Below, piece after piece: positions 47,879 through 58,294 of a DNA stretch of 64,000 nucleotides. Within the stretch, counting starts at the first letter, position 1; each line of letters opens with the position of its first letter. Made by a program: the position numbers and the translations under genes. This DNA is from Mariannaea sp. PMI_226 (lineage: Eukaryota; Ascomycota; Sordariomycetes; Hypocreales; Nectriaceae): the NCBI GenBank assembly GCA_024336345.1, contig JANFOG010000013.1, forward strand, positions 1,116,001 to 1,180,000. Reading direction: 5' to 3'. Below the pieces are notes generated by a model. It saw only the letters and a program-made list of their open reading frames with translations, was not told where the DNA came from and made no database searches.

Positions 47879-49234
47879 CTATCTGAAACCTGCGCAGACA
47901 TCCCGATAAACGTTGTTTTGCAATCCAGCTGCATCCGTGGGGATGTAGTTGAGAGCTGTTGCATGAGAATAAGTCCATCTAGGGTCGTTCAACTCCGTCT
48001 TCCAAGTCCAGTACACCCACCCATCCATTCCAGGAGACTCGTAAAGTTGCTGCTGGGCGGTAAACCAGTTGTTAAAAAAGTCTTTGTTGCTCCAGTCGAC
48101 ACTAGACGTCATACTCCATTCACCGGTGATGGCAAAATCCTGGCCAGCTACAACGCGACTGTCTGTGCATGCACTGTGCATAAGTTGAGTTTGGTCACCG
48201 TTATTGCTACCTAGTGCGAAACCAATGTAGTTGTGGTCATCATAGCCGGTCATTGGATCATTGGCCACCGCGGACGTTGAGCGAGGGTTGCCAGAGTCCC
48301 ACTTGCTAGACATGAACTGGACGTGGAGTTTCTTGTTGCTGGGGATTCCAAGAGAAGCTTCGGCGTTGCGGACAGCTTTGAGTGCAGCCGGGTAGTACGT
48401 TTGAACCAAGCCTGGATCCTCGCCGGGAGCTGGATAACGGTTACCCCCGTCGTGGCGGGAAACGGGCTCGTTGAGGACCTCAATCATGCCAACACTTGAG
48501 TATGCGGAATTTGTGTGAATACGGTTTGTCATCCAGGCAAGCCATTTTTCAGCACGACCAAAGTTATAGTCGCTGAAGAAGCCGGCAGGCTTATTGTTCT
48601 GGCCAGTGAACACGTCTTCTTGCTGACCACCAGGAGCACCATGGAGATCAATGATGACGTACATGCCTAAGTCGGCAGCCTTCTGAACCACCGCATCGAG
48701 ATAGGGAAGCATTCGATTGCCGTCGGCAAACGGCTCGCTGGCCGTGTCAACGATGGCAGTGTAAGACCAGTAGCCGATTGGGATGCGGATAGTGTTCAAC
48801 CCTACATCATGAACGGATTGAACGGTAGCAGGGTTGATCCAGTTTTTCCAATGGTTCTCAAAGTTCTGGTTACCGGTTTCGCGGTTGCTGCCGAAGTAAT
48901 GATCACGCATGCAATCGAATTCAGAAGCAGAGCTGCCGCATTTCAACACGTTTGCCCATTCAGTTTTCTGCAACCAAGGCTCACAGATGAGCCACCCTAA
49001 TTACAGTGAGAACCAGAGTACTTTTTCGTGTTTTTGAATAGGATTGGTATGTAACTTACCCCCGAAATTGACACCACGGATCTTGGTTATGCCACTCGGG
49101 AGTGACGGCTCGAAGCGCTTGCCGAGCTGCGCGAAGCGAGCCGTTTGGTTGAAGGCTGCCAAGTCACGGTCCTGAGGAAGCCATGCCTGGACGGAGTTAA
49201 GGAATAGAAGGGTAAGTAAACCGGAGTAGTGCAT
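47879..49234 (-). CDS. Secreted exo-beta-1,3-glucanase, GH5 (glucan 1,3-beta-glucosidase)
   Basis: Two exons, in transcript order 49234-49060 and 48996-47879, give 430 aa. Residues 1-17 (MHYSGLLTLLFLNSVQA) are a signal peptide. The 63-bp intron rejoins GVNFG-GWLICEPWLQ, the GVNLGGWLVxEPW signature of fungal GH5 exo-1,3-beta-glucanases. Further marks are IRIPIGYW, VIIDLHGAPGGQ, EVLNEP at about 231-236 (acid/base Glu235) and AITGEWSM (nucleophile Glu351). The domain is complete and both catalytic acids are present. It should act in the cell wall or medium, releasing glucose from beta-1,3-glucan during wall remodelling or carbon use. No partner genes next to it. Confidence 0.93.
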
Positions 49235-50465
49235 TTTGCTGAGCGTGTAGGCACTGAATTCTCTGCGATTTACCTGGCAAAATGCTCAGTCTGGAGCCGG
49301 GAACTTGCCGTATTAACTAGGTTTCAGAGCTCGGATTCGTTATAGGTGGGTACTCCTTTTTCTTAATTTATCATACATATGAACGTGAACACATTCCACA
49401 TTGGGAATTTGTGCCAACTAATTAACTTCAAATCTATATAACCATGCTGTTACAGTCAAATGACTACTATCCAACTTCATGCAGCTGATAAAGCATAACA
49501 CCATTTACTTCACTTCGGGCCGTTTTATCGTAGTAGTGCTAACCATTAGCGGCACGCATGCAGCCTCAAGGTAGGCCTCCAGGTTACGCAGTGTGTGGTG
49601 GGTTTCAAGTTAATACAAACCTCGGTGTAATTGTGGTACAAGCCCAGTGGTAACAGCTCCCTAATCCATGTGAGCCAATGGCTTGAGCTGCCATTTTCAG
49701 ATACTGCACCCCCTTAGTAATTGAGTGTGCAGACAAACTGAGTTCCCCCCCGGTCAAACCTGAGCCCACAGGGGTAAGGATAGCCCTGTCAAGTCCTGAC
49801 CAAGCTCTGATCACGTGTATGTGGCCCACAAATCTCACCAATCATTCAACAAACAACAACGGCTCACTCTCTCAGTCAGTCGTGAGCCCCCGAGACACTT
49901 AGCTAGTATAGAAACCACAGTTATTGCCGTTAGATAGCCTACTTAGCTACTCAGCTTTCAATACAACCTAGTTACCACAATCTACTTGTGCATAACCAGA
50001 TTTAATACCCAAAGTGACTACTTCCGCTGCTGCCTAGTATAACCGCTCCAATCTTTATGCCAATAGCAACCTATCACGACCTGGTTTATTCCTTGGGAGC
50101 CGATCAGACCGTTACAAACCTGATCGGATCAGTTAGGCAAAGCTAAGCCTATTGACTGAGGAAACCTAAGCCTATTAACGAGACGTGAGTGAGCACATGA
50201 TCCATAAGTAATCGGTCATGACTTTTTTTTTTTCCTTATATTAGTATTTCTAAAATTCTCTAAAATTATTCTATATTTACTCTTGATTTAAATCAGATAA
50301 ATAGGTAAATAGCTCTAAGTAAATAACTATATACCTTATTTTGACTAGAAATAAAATAAATTAATAAATAATCCCAAGAAGATAACATAAAATCCTATTT
50401 TAGTTCCTAAGAGTACTTATAATACTCCTTTGAAAAAAAATTCTGAATTATTATAAACTTATATA
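49235..50465. other. Intergenic with short tandem repeat
   Basis: No gene seen. The phrase CTAAGCCTATTRAC occurs twice in tandem near 50143-50182. The part from 50220 is extremely AT-rich and includes a T11 run at 50223-50233. It could be the edge of a RIP-affected element. Confidence 0.35.
50143..50182. repeat. Two tandem copies of a CTAAGCCTATT(G/A)AC phrase
   Basis: Copies start at 50143 and 50166, a 23-bp period. Function unknown. Confidence 0.5.
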
Positions 50466-50524
50466 TTATAGCCTTTGTGTCACATTAGCCGAAGGTGACG
50501 TCGTGATGGCAGCATAACGGCGGC

Positions 50525-50944
50525 TGAAGTTGGTCAATGACTCCGAATCCATCAACCATACATCTTATCGGCCCCTTCGAGACCGGCCCATTGCCGTGAG
50601 TATCGAGACAAAGACTCCTGAGGGTTCTAATCAAGAAGCAAAGGCGCAGCTATCGGTCTGGACTGCTGCTCATCTGAAGTGGCTGCGAGTCTCACAGTTC
50701 GGTTGCAGTTGACATGACGCTTCCTGTGATATCCATCCTCGGCGGGGATTGGGCGCTTTTATTCGCGAGAGATCAAGCTGATGGGGTGAACCTCATTGAG
50801 ACGTTCTCAGTTGGAAGTACGAAGTCGCTTGTTGGTTGTCACAAGGTTGCTGCTTTTATGCGGCATTTGGGCATTTGGGTGCAGAAGGTATATCGAGAGT
50901 GGGTATTGAAGAATGCTCTGGCTGCAGGGTTGGAAGATGGGTGA
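50525..50944 (+). pseudogene. PD-(D/E)XK-like nuclease-domain fragment
   Basis: One frame reads RPIAVSIETKTPEG then QEAKAQLSVWTAAHLKWL and stops near 50711. The next frame continues with ISILGGDWALLFARD and VGSTKSLVGCHKVAAFMRHLGIW. In order, these match the C-terminal half of the fungal PD-(D/E)XK-like domain found in many accessory hypothetical proteins, with Glu-Thr-Lys as the ExK part of the active site. The N-terminal half is missing and a frameshift separates the blocks, so this is a fragment. Confidence 0.65.
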
Positions 50945-51181
50945 AATGGGATGAGTAACATTTCTAACTTGTAGTGACTTTATGATACAGTACCCTGGAT
51001 ATAGACTGTTGTGCAATCAGCACAAGACTAAGCCAGCGAATTAATGACTAAGTCAAAGGCAAAATAGAAGATGCTTAACCAAAACTCTAGACAATCACTA
51101 TAGGCTAGCAGTTCGTACAAAGCCCAAATTGTGCGAACATGCATTCCTACGGCCTGCAGATGCAAATCATCATTGCCAACC

Positions 51182-51882
51182 TCACGAAGTCACTGCTGGG
51201 GATGTGGATGTGTGAGGAGCACTCCAAGCTTCCGTGAGGCCCCAAGCCACTGTCCGCGGGCTTTCGTCTCGGTCACGTCGCATTAGACGAGGGAGAGCCT
51301 CATGTATTCTAGCTGAAGCGTATGGGTAAATACCGATGGATAATCTTGATGTTGCTGGACTTGCGGAATCCCTTGTGGTATAGTACATTGTAGTCCTTCA
51401 CCCATCTGTGGCCAGGCTGGTCCACCATTCGTTTGTTTCGTCATTAAAAACGAATGCTCCAACCCGCTCTTGCCATTCCAATCTTCGATCTGTGGCAACC
51501 TCTTCTTCATCGACTGGTGCTGCTGCGGCCCTCTCTCTTCTTCCTCCTCCTCCTCCCCGTCCTCTCTATCCGTCATCGTCAACCGGGCCAATATCCGCCG
51601 TGCCTCGCTCACCAAATTATGCAACACCCCGACCGCACCCGCCAGTGGAAGATCTGGTTTCCTTGCCAACTAACCATCTCGTTGTCTAGCATCGTGTACC
51701 GGACCCTCATCCCGTACGTTCGCGCGTTGATGATCCAATTCATCTGCGTCAGCTCCGCGTCCTCCTCGGCTTGTGCCCGCGTCATAAACCGCCGTATCTT
51801 GCGGTTGAGGGTTTGTTTCGGATCGTAAGGCGCCACTTTGATCACGACCGAACATATTCGTGTACAATTGGTTACGACACAT
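51182..51882 (-). pseudogene. Fragment of a subtelomeric RecQ-like helicase gene, pre-helicase region
   Basis: The minus strand reads RKIRRFMTRAQAEEDAELTQ then WIINARTYGMRVRY, VSWQGNQIFHW and, in another frame, GVLHNLVSEARRILARL, an acidic run of Glu, LPQIEDW and SFLM.KQTNGGPAWPQ. The same order (FMTR..., FIxxARTYGLxIRY, ISWxG, MVHGLVxxARxLL, LPPIRW, YSFxxDxRN) is found upstream of the helicase domain in the large RecQ-like proteins that fungi carry in many copies near telomeres. Stops and shifts break it. The helicase part does not follow; non-homologous genes lie next to it. Confidence 0.6.
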
Positions 51883-52255
51883 ATCCGCCCTCTTGGTCCA
51901 ACCCCATGACGCGCGCTGATGATGATGCTCTTGTAATGGTTGCTACTCTTGCACGGTCATATAGCTTAATATAATAATGAATTTAATATAACTAATTGAC
52001 CATTTTACTTTTTCCCAACTAACTCTAGCTTTGTTAATATTTTTTCAAGCTAATTAGCTTTTCCATTTAGTTAACTAAAATCATCTTTTTTCACCTTTTT
52101 CCTCTACCTAACACGTAAACAAGCCACCAAGTCATATCATTTCCCCTGCAGATTTACTACATAAGTTGCCCCTTAACCCTGACCAGGGTATGACCTATTA
52201 CTAAAAGGTTGCCATATTCTATATACTAGAAAAGTCTAAGGTTGCTAGAGACCTT
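51883..52255. other. AT-rich gap
   Basis: Low-complexity AT-rich DNA between the helicase fragment and the membrane-protein gene. Nothing else seen. Confidence 0.4.
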
Positions 52256-53081
52256 TTAGGGGGTCACATCAATCAGGTCCTTGTGACACCAGACACTGTG
52301 CCAAAGTCGGCACATGCTTGCCAAATAGATAATGGCTGCAGCAAGAAGAGTAACAAAACAGCATCCTGCGACCTAGTTCAATAGTACGGTTTAGCGTTCA
52401 ACTCCAACAGAACTATCGTGGTACAACTCACTACCTTGTCTGATACCTGCTTTCCTTCTTGAGGAAGATCACTAAGAGTCCAGATGAAGACTACATAACC
52501 GCCGAGCCAGAAGTAGATGCTCCATTCTAGTAACGCTACCGCAACCTGCCATAGACCAAGTTGACCCCAATACGGGATCCTCTGCCCTGTTGGGGAGTCG
52601 TAGCTGAGGAGTTCGCAAATTAACACATCAGAATTTGCGACACACCCGACTCGAACCAGGAAGACACTTTGCTGCATGCCGACAGCAACATCAAGTATGA
52701 GGCTATTATACCAGGCAACGCGAATCATTGTGAGCGAAACGGCAGATATGAACGATAACGCCGGCCACGAGAACGAGCCGACAACTGCAGCGCTTATTAC
52801 GGCACCCTTGGCAGCAGTATGTTTTAGCATGTACCAAGAGTATTGCGACGTCTCGAGACCGAAACACTTACTATAAGCCCGACGTTGGACAGCTGAGATA
52901 ATGTAGACTCTCTCCACCTTCTGATGAGGTTTGCCTGATCGTTTCCGCGCCTCGCGTTTACCATCTGGCTGATGGAAACAAACATAATCCTCCACGCCGC
53001 AGTGTGCAGTGGGAAGACTACGGCCCAGATGCGGAAGAGTGTGAGTTTGGCTTGCCGAAGTGACGGCTTGGTAAGTGGCAT
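52256..53081 (-). CDS. Fungal multi-pass membrane protein of unknown function
   Basis: Three exons, in transcript order 53081-52872, 52806-52435 and 52372-52256, give 232 aa. Both introns (65 and 62 bp) are phase 0, with GTAAGT and GTAGTG donors. The spliced product alternates soluble loops and helices: a first helix near the N-terminus, then SQLSNVGLI-GAVISAAVVGSFSWPALSF, a family-like pair of helices, a segment with two Cys, a WQVAVALLEWSIYFWLGGYVVF helical region and a last helix AGCCFVTLLAAAIIYLASM. About 5-6 membrane passes. It resembles a group of uncharacterised ascomycete membrane proteins with the 'VGSFSWLALSF' motif. It lies among repeat fragments. It may be intact but is shorter than some relatives. 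Confidence 0.55.
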
Positions 53082-53592
53082 CGCTCTTGCCCGTTATGCC
53101 TAACGGACTCCGTCTCGGAAAGCCACAAAAGCCGACGTTACAGCTACCGCATAGAGTGCTGGGGCTAATATTACATTCCCCAAAGCCGGAATAGATCGGT
53201 TCTCATCACGACCAGGTCGTCAGAAGCAGCCTCAAAGCTGGTAAAACAAAACGAAGTTGTCTTACTTACTCATGTGAATGAAACTGATGCACTGCGACGA
53301 TGATTTACGAAATAGTAATTGTATCTGGCCGCTCACTTTCGAACCGTCTCGGCTCTCGTAGATTTGGTGCGTACGAGCCAGTGGCAGTCTTGGACTCCCT
53401 TGATGGATCGGGCCCCACGGTAGGTAGATTATCTGCTCTCGGTATTAGAAGATGAAGCGAAAGGCAGTATTGATGACTGCTTATCTACCTACAGTAAGGT
53501 TGAGGTTTTGGCACCACCGCAGACTCTTCCTTCTTGTCTTGCGGTCCTATGACTCGTTTGTTCCACGAGTTGCGCATCTGCCCTTTAGGTTG

Positions 53593-54120
53593 TTAGCTTT
53601 CTATGAACGGTAGCCGGCCAGGCAAGGGTTTGCGAGGATTGTCTGACATGGATGCTAGCAATTCGTACTTTGGGGACCTGTCGACAGAAGGTTGGGAGTT
53701 GGTCAATGTCGTTGTTGAAAGAGACAATCTACCCTCCAACTCGGTTCTCCGTTTCCAATACGTGCTCAAGTCCATGGTCAACTTGTGGAGCACAATTTCA
53801 CCGCTCGCCTTTCCGTCCACAGTACAGGCGCGTACTTCTAGACGGCCGGCGAGCGGAATGCGTACCCATTCTGTATCTTTCTGGAAGACTATAAATCGAA
53901 TGTCTTCAAAAATAATTCTTTGTGTTTTATTGGAGTTCGTAATGCACCACGCCTGCGTGAGATCAGTTTGATACTTGCTGTATCGAGACCGTCGTGACAT
54001 TATAAGTTCAATGACGTCTTTGCGGCCTTTGCTACGCTCGTTGCCATTCTCGAGGTCGCAGAAGTCTCTGGCCAGTATGGTTTCCAGTTTTGCCTTGTTT
54101 GGGGCCACGGCAGCAGCCGC
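53593..54120 (-). CDS. Hypothetical protein, probably 5'-truncated
   Basis: The frame is open for about 175 codons and ends at 53593, but no ATG is in frame near its upstream end. The sequence runs through NPNAFFEAAAAVAPNKAKL into a charged region and a C-terminus rich in Ser, Pro and Arg. Possible explanations are a missing first exon (a TTTTAG acceptor-like sequence lies upstream, but only about 110 bp separate it from the next gene), or loss of the 5' end. No family recognised. No signal peptide or membrane segment. Confidence 0.35.
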   Translation of the reverse strand, partial: AAAAVAPNKAKLETILARDFCDLENGNERSKGRKDVIELIMSRRSRYSKYQTDLTQAWCITNSNKTQRIIFEDIRFIVFQKDTEWVRIPLAGRLEVRACTVDGKASGEIVLHKLTMDLSTYWKRRTELEGRLSLSTTTLTNSQPSVDRSPKYELLASMSDNPRKPLPGRLPFIES

Positions 54121-54283
54121 CTCGAAAAACGCATTGGGGTTGTAATTAATGTAATATAGTATTATATACTAAAAGCGATTGCTGGTACTTCTATCATAGG
54201 CTAATTTAGCAGGGATATTAAGTACCTTTCATCTTGTAGCATCTTCTTAGCTAGCATCCCCTATTTGGTACAAAAATATTGCC

Positions 54284-54613
54284 TTAGCACTGGAATGGCT
54301 TGCAAACCGCACCATACTGGTTTAGTTAGCTAAGAGTAAATTCCAACGAGGGGAGTGAGCTTACGCAGTAATCTTTATCACACCATGCCTCGCAAGTGGA
54401 GCCATTCAACTTTGCTTTCATAGAGACATCGGCCCAGGTCGTGCACCGATAACCAACCCTGCCGTAAGTCTCGCAAAAGCCATCCGAAGTCTGGCCTTCC
54501 CACCAGCCAGCGTCCTCTCGTTTGGCAAGTGGGGCATTATTAGCTGATAATTTCTCAGTAGGCATAGCCAATGCTACACTAAGAATAGTTGAGAGTAAAA
54601 GACTGTACTTCAT
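54284..54613 (-). CDS. Small cysteine-rich secreted protein, 93 aa
   Basis: Two exons, in transcript order 54613-54365 and 54316-54284, give 93 aa. The 48-bp intron has a GTAAGC donor, a GCTAAC branch site and a CAG acceptor. Splicing replaces a low-complexity tail with YGAVCKPFQC. Residues 1-16 are a signal peptide (MKYSLLLSTILSVALA), and Lys-Arg at about 31-32 is a likely Kex2 site. The mature part of about 60 aa has seven Cys, with motifs DGFCETYG, YRCTTW, CEAWCDKDYC and the C-terminal pair, which suggests three disulfides and one free Cys. Such proteins include effectors, hydrophobin-like and antimicrobial peptides; I could not assign one. A TATA-like element is about 45 bp upstream. It sits among repeat fragments. 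Confidence 0.65.
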
Positions 54614-54656
54614 CTTGTGTAATCTAAAATAATGTTAACTTGGAACTAAAAATAGT

Positions 54657-54664
54657 ATTTATAA
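54657..54664 (-). promoter_or_regulatory. TATA-like element of the cysteine-rich protein gene
   Basis: TATAAATA read on the minus strand, about 45-50 bp upstream of the start codon. Confidence 0.35.
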
Positions 54665-55880
54665 GATAATAGAAAGTTTTGCTCACTGGGTGTAAAACAC
54701 AAGAAGTAATAATTTAAAAATGCAATAGAAAATTTAAGTAATATTTGAGGATTGATAGATATGGTTATTGGAGAGTTTTTATCACAATTATAAGAAATAC
54801 TATAATGATAGTAAAACTACTAGATCCAGTATTGCCTTATATAGTAGAAGGCCCCTTAGTTAATATTTATACTAAAAGTTGTTCCTTTTACTAAAGTTCT
54901 TTTTTTTTTTTTACCTTCTCAGCTAAGATGCCTTTTGGAACGAAAGGTCCAACGAGTGTCATGAATTGAACATGTCCCGCCATTGCCGGGCTGAAAGTCC
55001 TTCAACCCCGCTCCCCTGCTGCAACCATCAGCACCCGCTAAGGCCCATTGGCGGGGTCTCCAGCAGCTTTTCTTGCGGCGCAGTATCGCATTTCACGTCC
55101 AACTCTAGTGGAACAGCTTTCTGGTGCTCATAGGAGTCATGACTGGCGCCAGAAGCTCTCAGAAAAGAACCTGAATGCCTGAATCATAGCTCGGAACGAC
55201 CTAGACTTCCCACTGAGTCGTGGAATAGTCACTAACTTTGTAACCCCAAATTGGCTATATCTAAAATTGCCCAAATAGGTGATGTCCAGAAATGATTTGT
55301 GTCCCAAACAGGTCGTGATCCAAAACTGGCTACATCCTGGCCGACACATTACAGTAAGCGGTAATTTCGCAGGGTCAACACCTTGCATGACCGGGTGTCA
55401 TCGCACTCGACTCGTTGGAGGGGCAGTCCATTCATATTGACCACGAACCTCATCAATACAGAGCGTACACAAGCCGTGCCGCAAAAACGAACATTTGCTA
55501 GTTTTATCAAGCACAAACGATACCACACCATCTTCTGCACTACTCCGGCGGGAGCCACCGGCTTACCAAGTGACAGGAGGATCAGTAATGGGACTTTGGC
55601 AGGCTAGCCAGGATTATTTGGGTGGTATTAGCCTTATGACGTCCCTATAGGGCGTCATTACCAAGCGCACGGCATAAAAGCTGTTGGACCTGTGGCCCAG
55701 GAAATATCGGTCCGGGGGGGCCCTGACCAGGGTCTGACAAGGTCTTCAGCTTCTAGTTCCTAGTTCAAGCCACACAAAATAAGGAGCAAGCGATTATAAG
55801 CTTAAAACAAGGACGCGTATCCTTTTAGTTCATTATGCAAGCCGGAATTTAGCGAGTTCTTGCATGATGCCAGGATTCCG
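54665..55880. other. Intergenic, AT-rich then GC-richer
   Basis: It includes a T13 run at 54900-54912 and a 23-bp near-palindrome at about 55635-55657 (ATGACGTCCCTATAGGGCGTCAT). Minus-strand frames at 55137-55607 lack motifs. No gene supported. Confidence 0.35.
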
Positions 55881-56400
55881 TAGATGCACCCTAGGTATTA
55901 TTTACCAAAAAGTCCAGCTTCGTCCTCCACCACCTGGTCTAACTATTGTCGTGCTTGTAAGCGGTTGACAAAATCCCAAAATCCTTTCGTCACCGCTAAC
56001 TCCGGTGTCACGAACACAATCGGCACTGCCCGGTTCCCTTGCTGACTACTCCAGATATGTGACTCAATATGGCTCTTTGCGCATCGCTTATACAAATCAT
56101 ACTGCAATGATATTAGCGGTACCACCACGATCGTGACTCCTCCTTGCGGCGAACAATATGCCGGTAATATTAACGACAAACTCTTGCTTTCTCCTGTTGC
56201 TGCAATTTGTATGATCGGACTCTCGCCCCGAATGATTGCCTGAATAACCCCCTCTTGCTTGCCTTGAAATGATGCCTTTTTCTTACTATTTTTCGTAACT
56301 TTCCTCGGATATTTGCGTATTGTCTAAATCGTTCGTAATGTGTGTGCTCTTTTGCTGTGTCATATAACTGCCTCCCGCCCTGTTTCATCCCAGCCTAGAC
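55881..56400 (-). pseudogene. Fragment of a RecQ-like helicase, motifs I to II
   Basis: The minus strand reads FQGKQEGVIQAII then ATGESKSLSLILPAYC (degenerate Walker A, where relatives have TGxGKS), then GGVTIVVVPLISLQYDLYKRC (motif Ia), VPIVFVTPELA and VVEDEAGLFG, which sits where Walker B DECH is expected. Stops occur between blocks (for example before 56170 and after QARQ at about 55942). The order matches the fungal subtelomeric RecQ-like helicases. It lies about 4 kb to the right of the other helicase fragment, although on the minus strand the pre-helicase part should lie further right. The two are therefore not one collinear gene. Confidence 0.65.
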
Positions 56401-57099
56401 TCACCAAAGCTCCGAATTTTCTGAACGATCTGGCAACAGAGAGAGCCACCAGCGATACGTCATCTCGTTCTTTATCCTTCGAATTCACAGCCTCAGCGGC
56501 CTTGTTTACAGGAGGATATTCTCCCCGATGGGCAAGGGCATCTTGGCATGGTCGGATGGCAGCGTCTAGATGTTTCATTTGGAATTTATAAGGGGTTAAG
56601 ACCAGCACTACCCTTAGAATCTAGCGACAAAATTTCCTTTCGTTCCGAAACGTAGTGAACGTAGCTTGGATAGTCAATTCTGAGACCAATATTGTACACT
56701 ACAATTGGCCAATAGGTTAACCGGAAGGTGAAGTAAGGCATCAAGAGGCTCGGCTTACACATTGGATCTCAACAATGTGCCGGCGTTGGTCCCCTGACGG
56801 TTTTTGCCCTTGGAGTGAAAGCAAGTTTTTAATATACGAACCAAGACAAATAGAGGATTGCAACACACCGGTGCATGGAATCCTAATGTAAGTAGCCTTA
56901 AGGTCCTATAGAGAGGGTCATAAACAGCAAGAATGCTCAATAGGATTTGTTATCTTACCATAAATATTCGCAGCTCATCAGTGCTGATGACGTTTGGATC
57001 TCATATCAAGGTCAAAACCTACTCTGGCTCCCGTCAGAGTATCGTTCAGAGACGTCAGCGATCGCGGCATCGATTGTCGCTCTCGGCTGCGGATTGGGG
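56401..57099. other. Intergenic between helicase and transposase fragments
   Basis: Minus-strand sequence 56360-56608 is open but not recognisable. Nothing else seen. Confidence 0.35.
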
Positions 57100-57796
57100 C
57101 GGGTCTTATTTCCGATACCAGTTCTAAAGATGATATTGGGCGGTTAGAATGATAAAAGGCGGGACCGCCCAGCCAGCGGCATTAACCCCTTGGATCACAG
57201 TTGCCCACTCCCGGTTACCAGGCTGAAGTAGCTTAGCTTTTGTACGACCATCTGAGGTAGTAACCACCATGCCTGGGAAGATAATCCCCATCATAAAGCC
57301 CGTCTCATCAAAGTTATAAAGGTCCTCATCCAGGATGCCGTATTTTACCTTAAGGTTGCGTACGAGAGTAAACCAAGGTGCAATAATCCTAGGATCTTCG
57401 CATTTTAGCCCTCTGATACTCGTATTTACTAGCCCAACGCATACGAAGCTCTGGTTGTCGCTTGATGAAGTTAGCAGCCGAATTGACTCCAACAGGGGGC
57501 GCGTCGCGTGCGCGTAGTAGATGGTTGGCCATTTCTTCGACACCACGTATCCTAGGAGGAAATGCACGTGTGGATAGCTCAGTTACGTATGAGACAATAG
57601 CCTCCTCTTCGGATTTAGTAAGATTTATTGATTTAGAGCGAGTATCGCATCATGCCGTACGACCAGCGCGTCGGTAAGATAGGGTTGATAGCGGGATATT
57701 ATAAAGCTTAACTGCAGCTCAAAGGCTTAGTTTTAGATTATTTTAAAGAGTTTGAAGAGCAAGAATAATCCTTGCTTTATATGAAGATGAGCACAT
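57100..57796 (-). mobile_element. pogo/Fot-type (Tc1-mariner superfamily) transposase pseudogene
   Basis: Reading leftward from an ATG at 57796, the order matches pogo/Fot1-like transposases: SSYKARIILALQTL, AAVKLYNIPLSTLSYRRAGR (N-terminal helix-turn-helix), SEEEAIVSYVTELSTRAFPPR and FIKRQPELRMRWASKYEYQR (CENPB-type DNA-binding domain). The DDE domain follows with YGILDEDLYNFDETGFMMG (first catalytic Asp), PGNREWATVIQGVNAAGW and PPFIILTAQYHL. The second half is absent. Stops sit where relatives have Arg or Gln codons (TGA for CGA, TAA for CAA), and one or two frameshifts are present. Inactive. Inverted repeats were not identified. Confidence 0.82.
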
Positions 57797-58294
57797 TTTT
57801 ATTTGTTAAGGAAATAAAGAAATTAAAGAAGAGAAAAAATTAAAGTGGAAGTGTTCCGCTCACTTGTGGATCACGTTATGGCAGCACGGGCATTGAGAAG
57901 ATGGCTATCTCGTGCAATTGAGCGACTGTAGCATGTTGTATGTGGTCATGCGATCGGCATGCTGAGAGTTTCAATTGAAGTGGATGAAGTGAGAGATGAC
58001 AAGTATCTATTCATCACGCTTAAGCGTTAGATTATCTAAATGGTTGCAATTTGACAATTACCGTATCTCGGGCGCTTTTGGTAAGATGCACTGCTTGCCA
58101 TGTTGCGCAATGATTGGATTATACAAATCCGAAGTATGTCCGTCTTTCTATCCTGGCTGCTGTGATCTTGAATGACCAAACCAGGAGGTGCGGGGCAGCT
58201 TCCCTGACCTCTCTGTCCCTCTCCGCATCTCCAGACGCAGGGCATTTCCTGCGCCACTCTAGTATAACATTCCACTGGGCAGTTACCAGTTGCA
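57797..58294. other. Intergenic upstream of the peptidase gene
   Basis: AT-rich, no gene seen. Confidence 0.4.

Noticed and set aside
55635..55657. Near-palindrome ATGACGTCCCTATAGGGCGTCAT
   Set aside because: Single short copy with a one-base offset; no neighbouring gene or matching copy to give it meaning.
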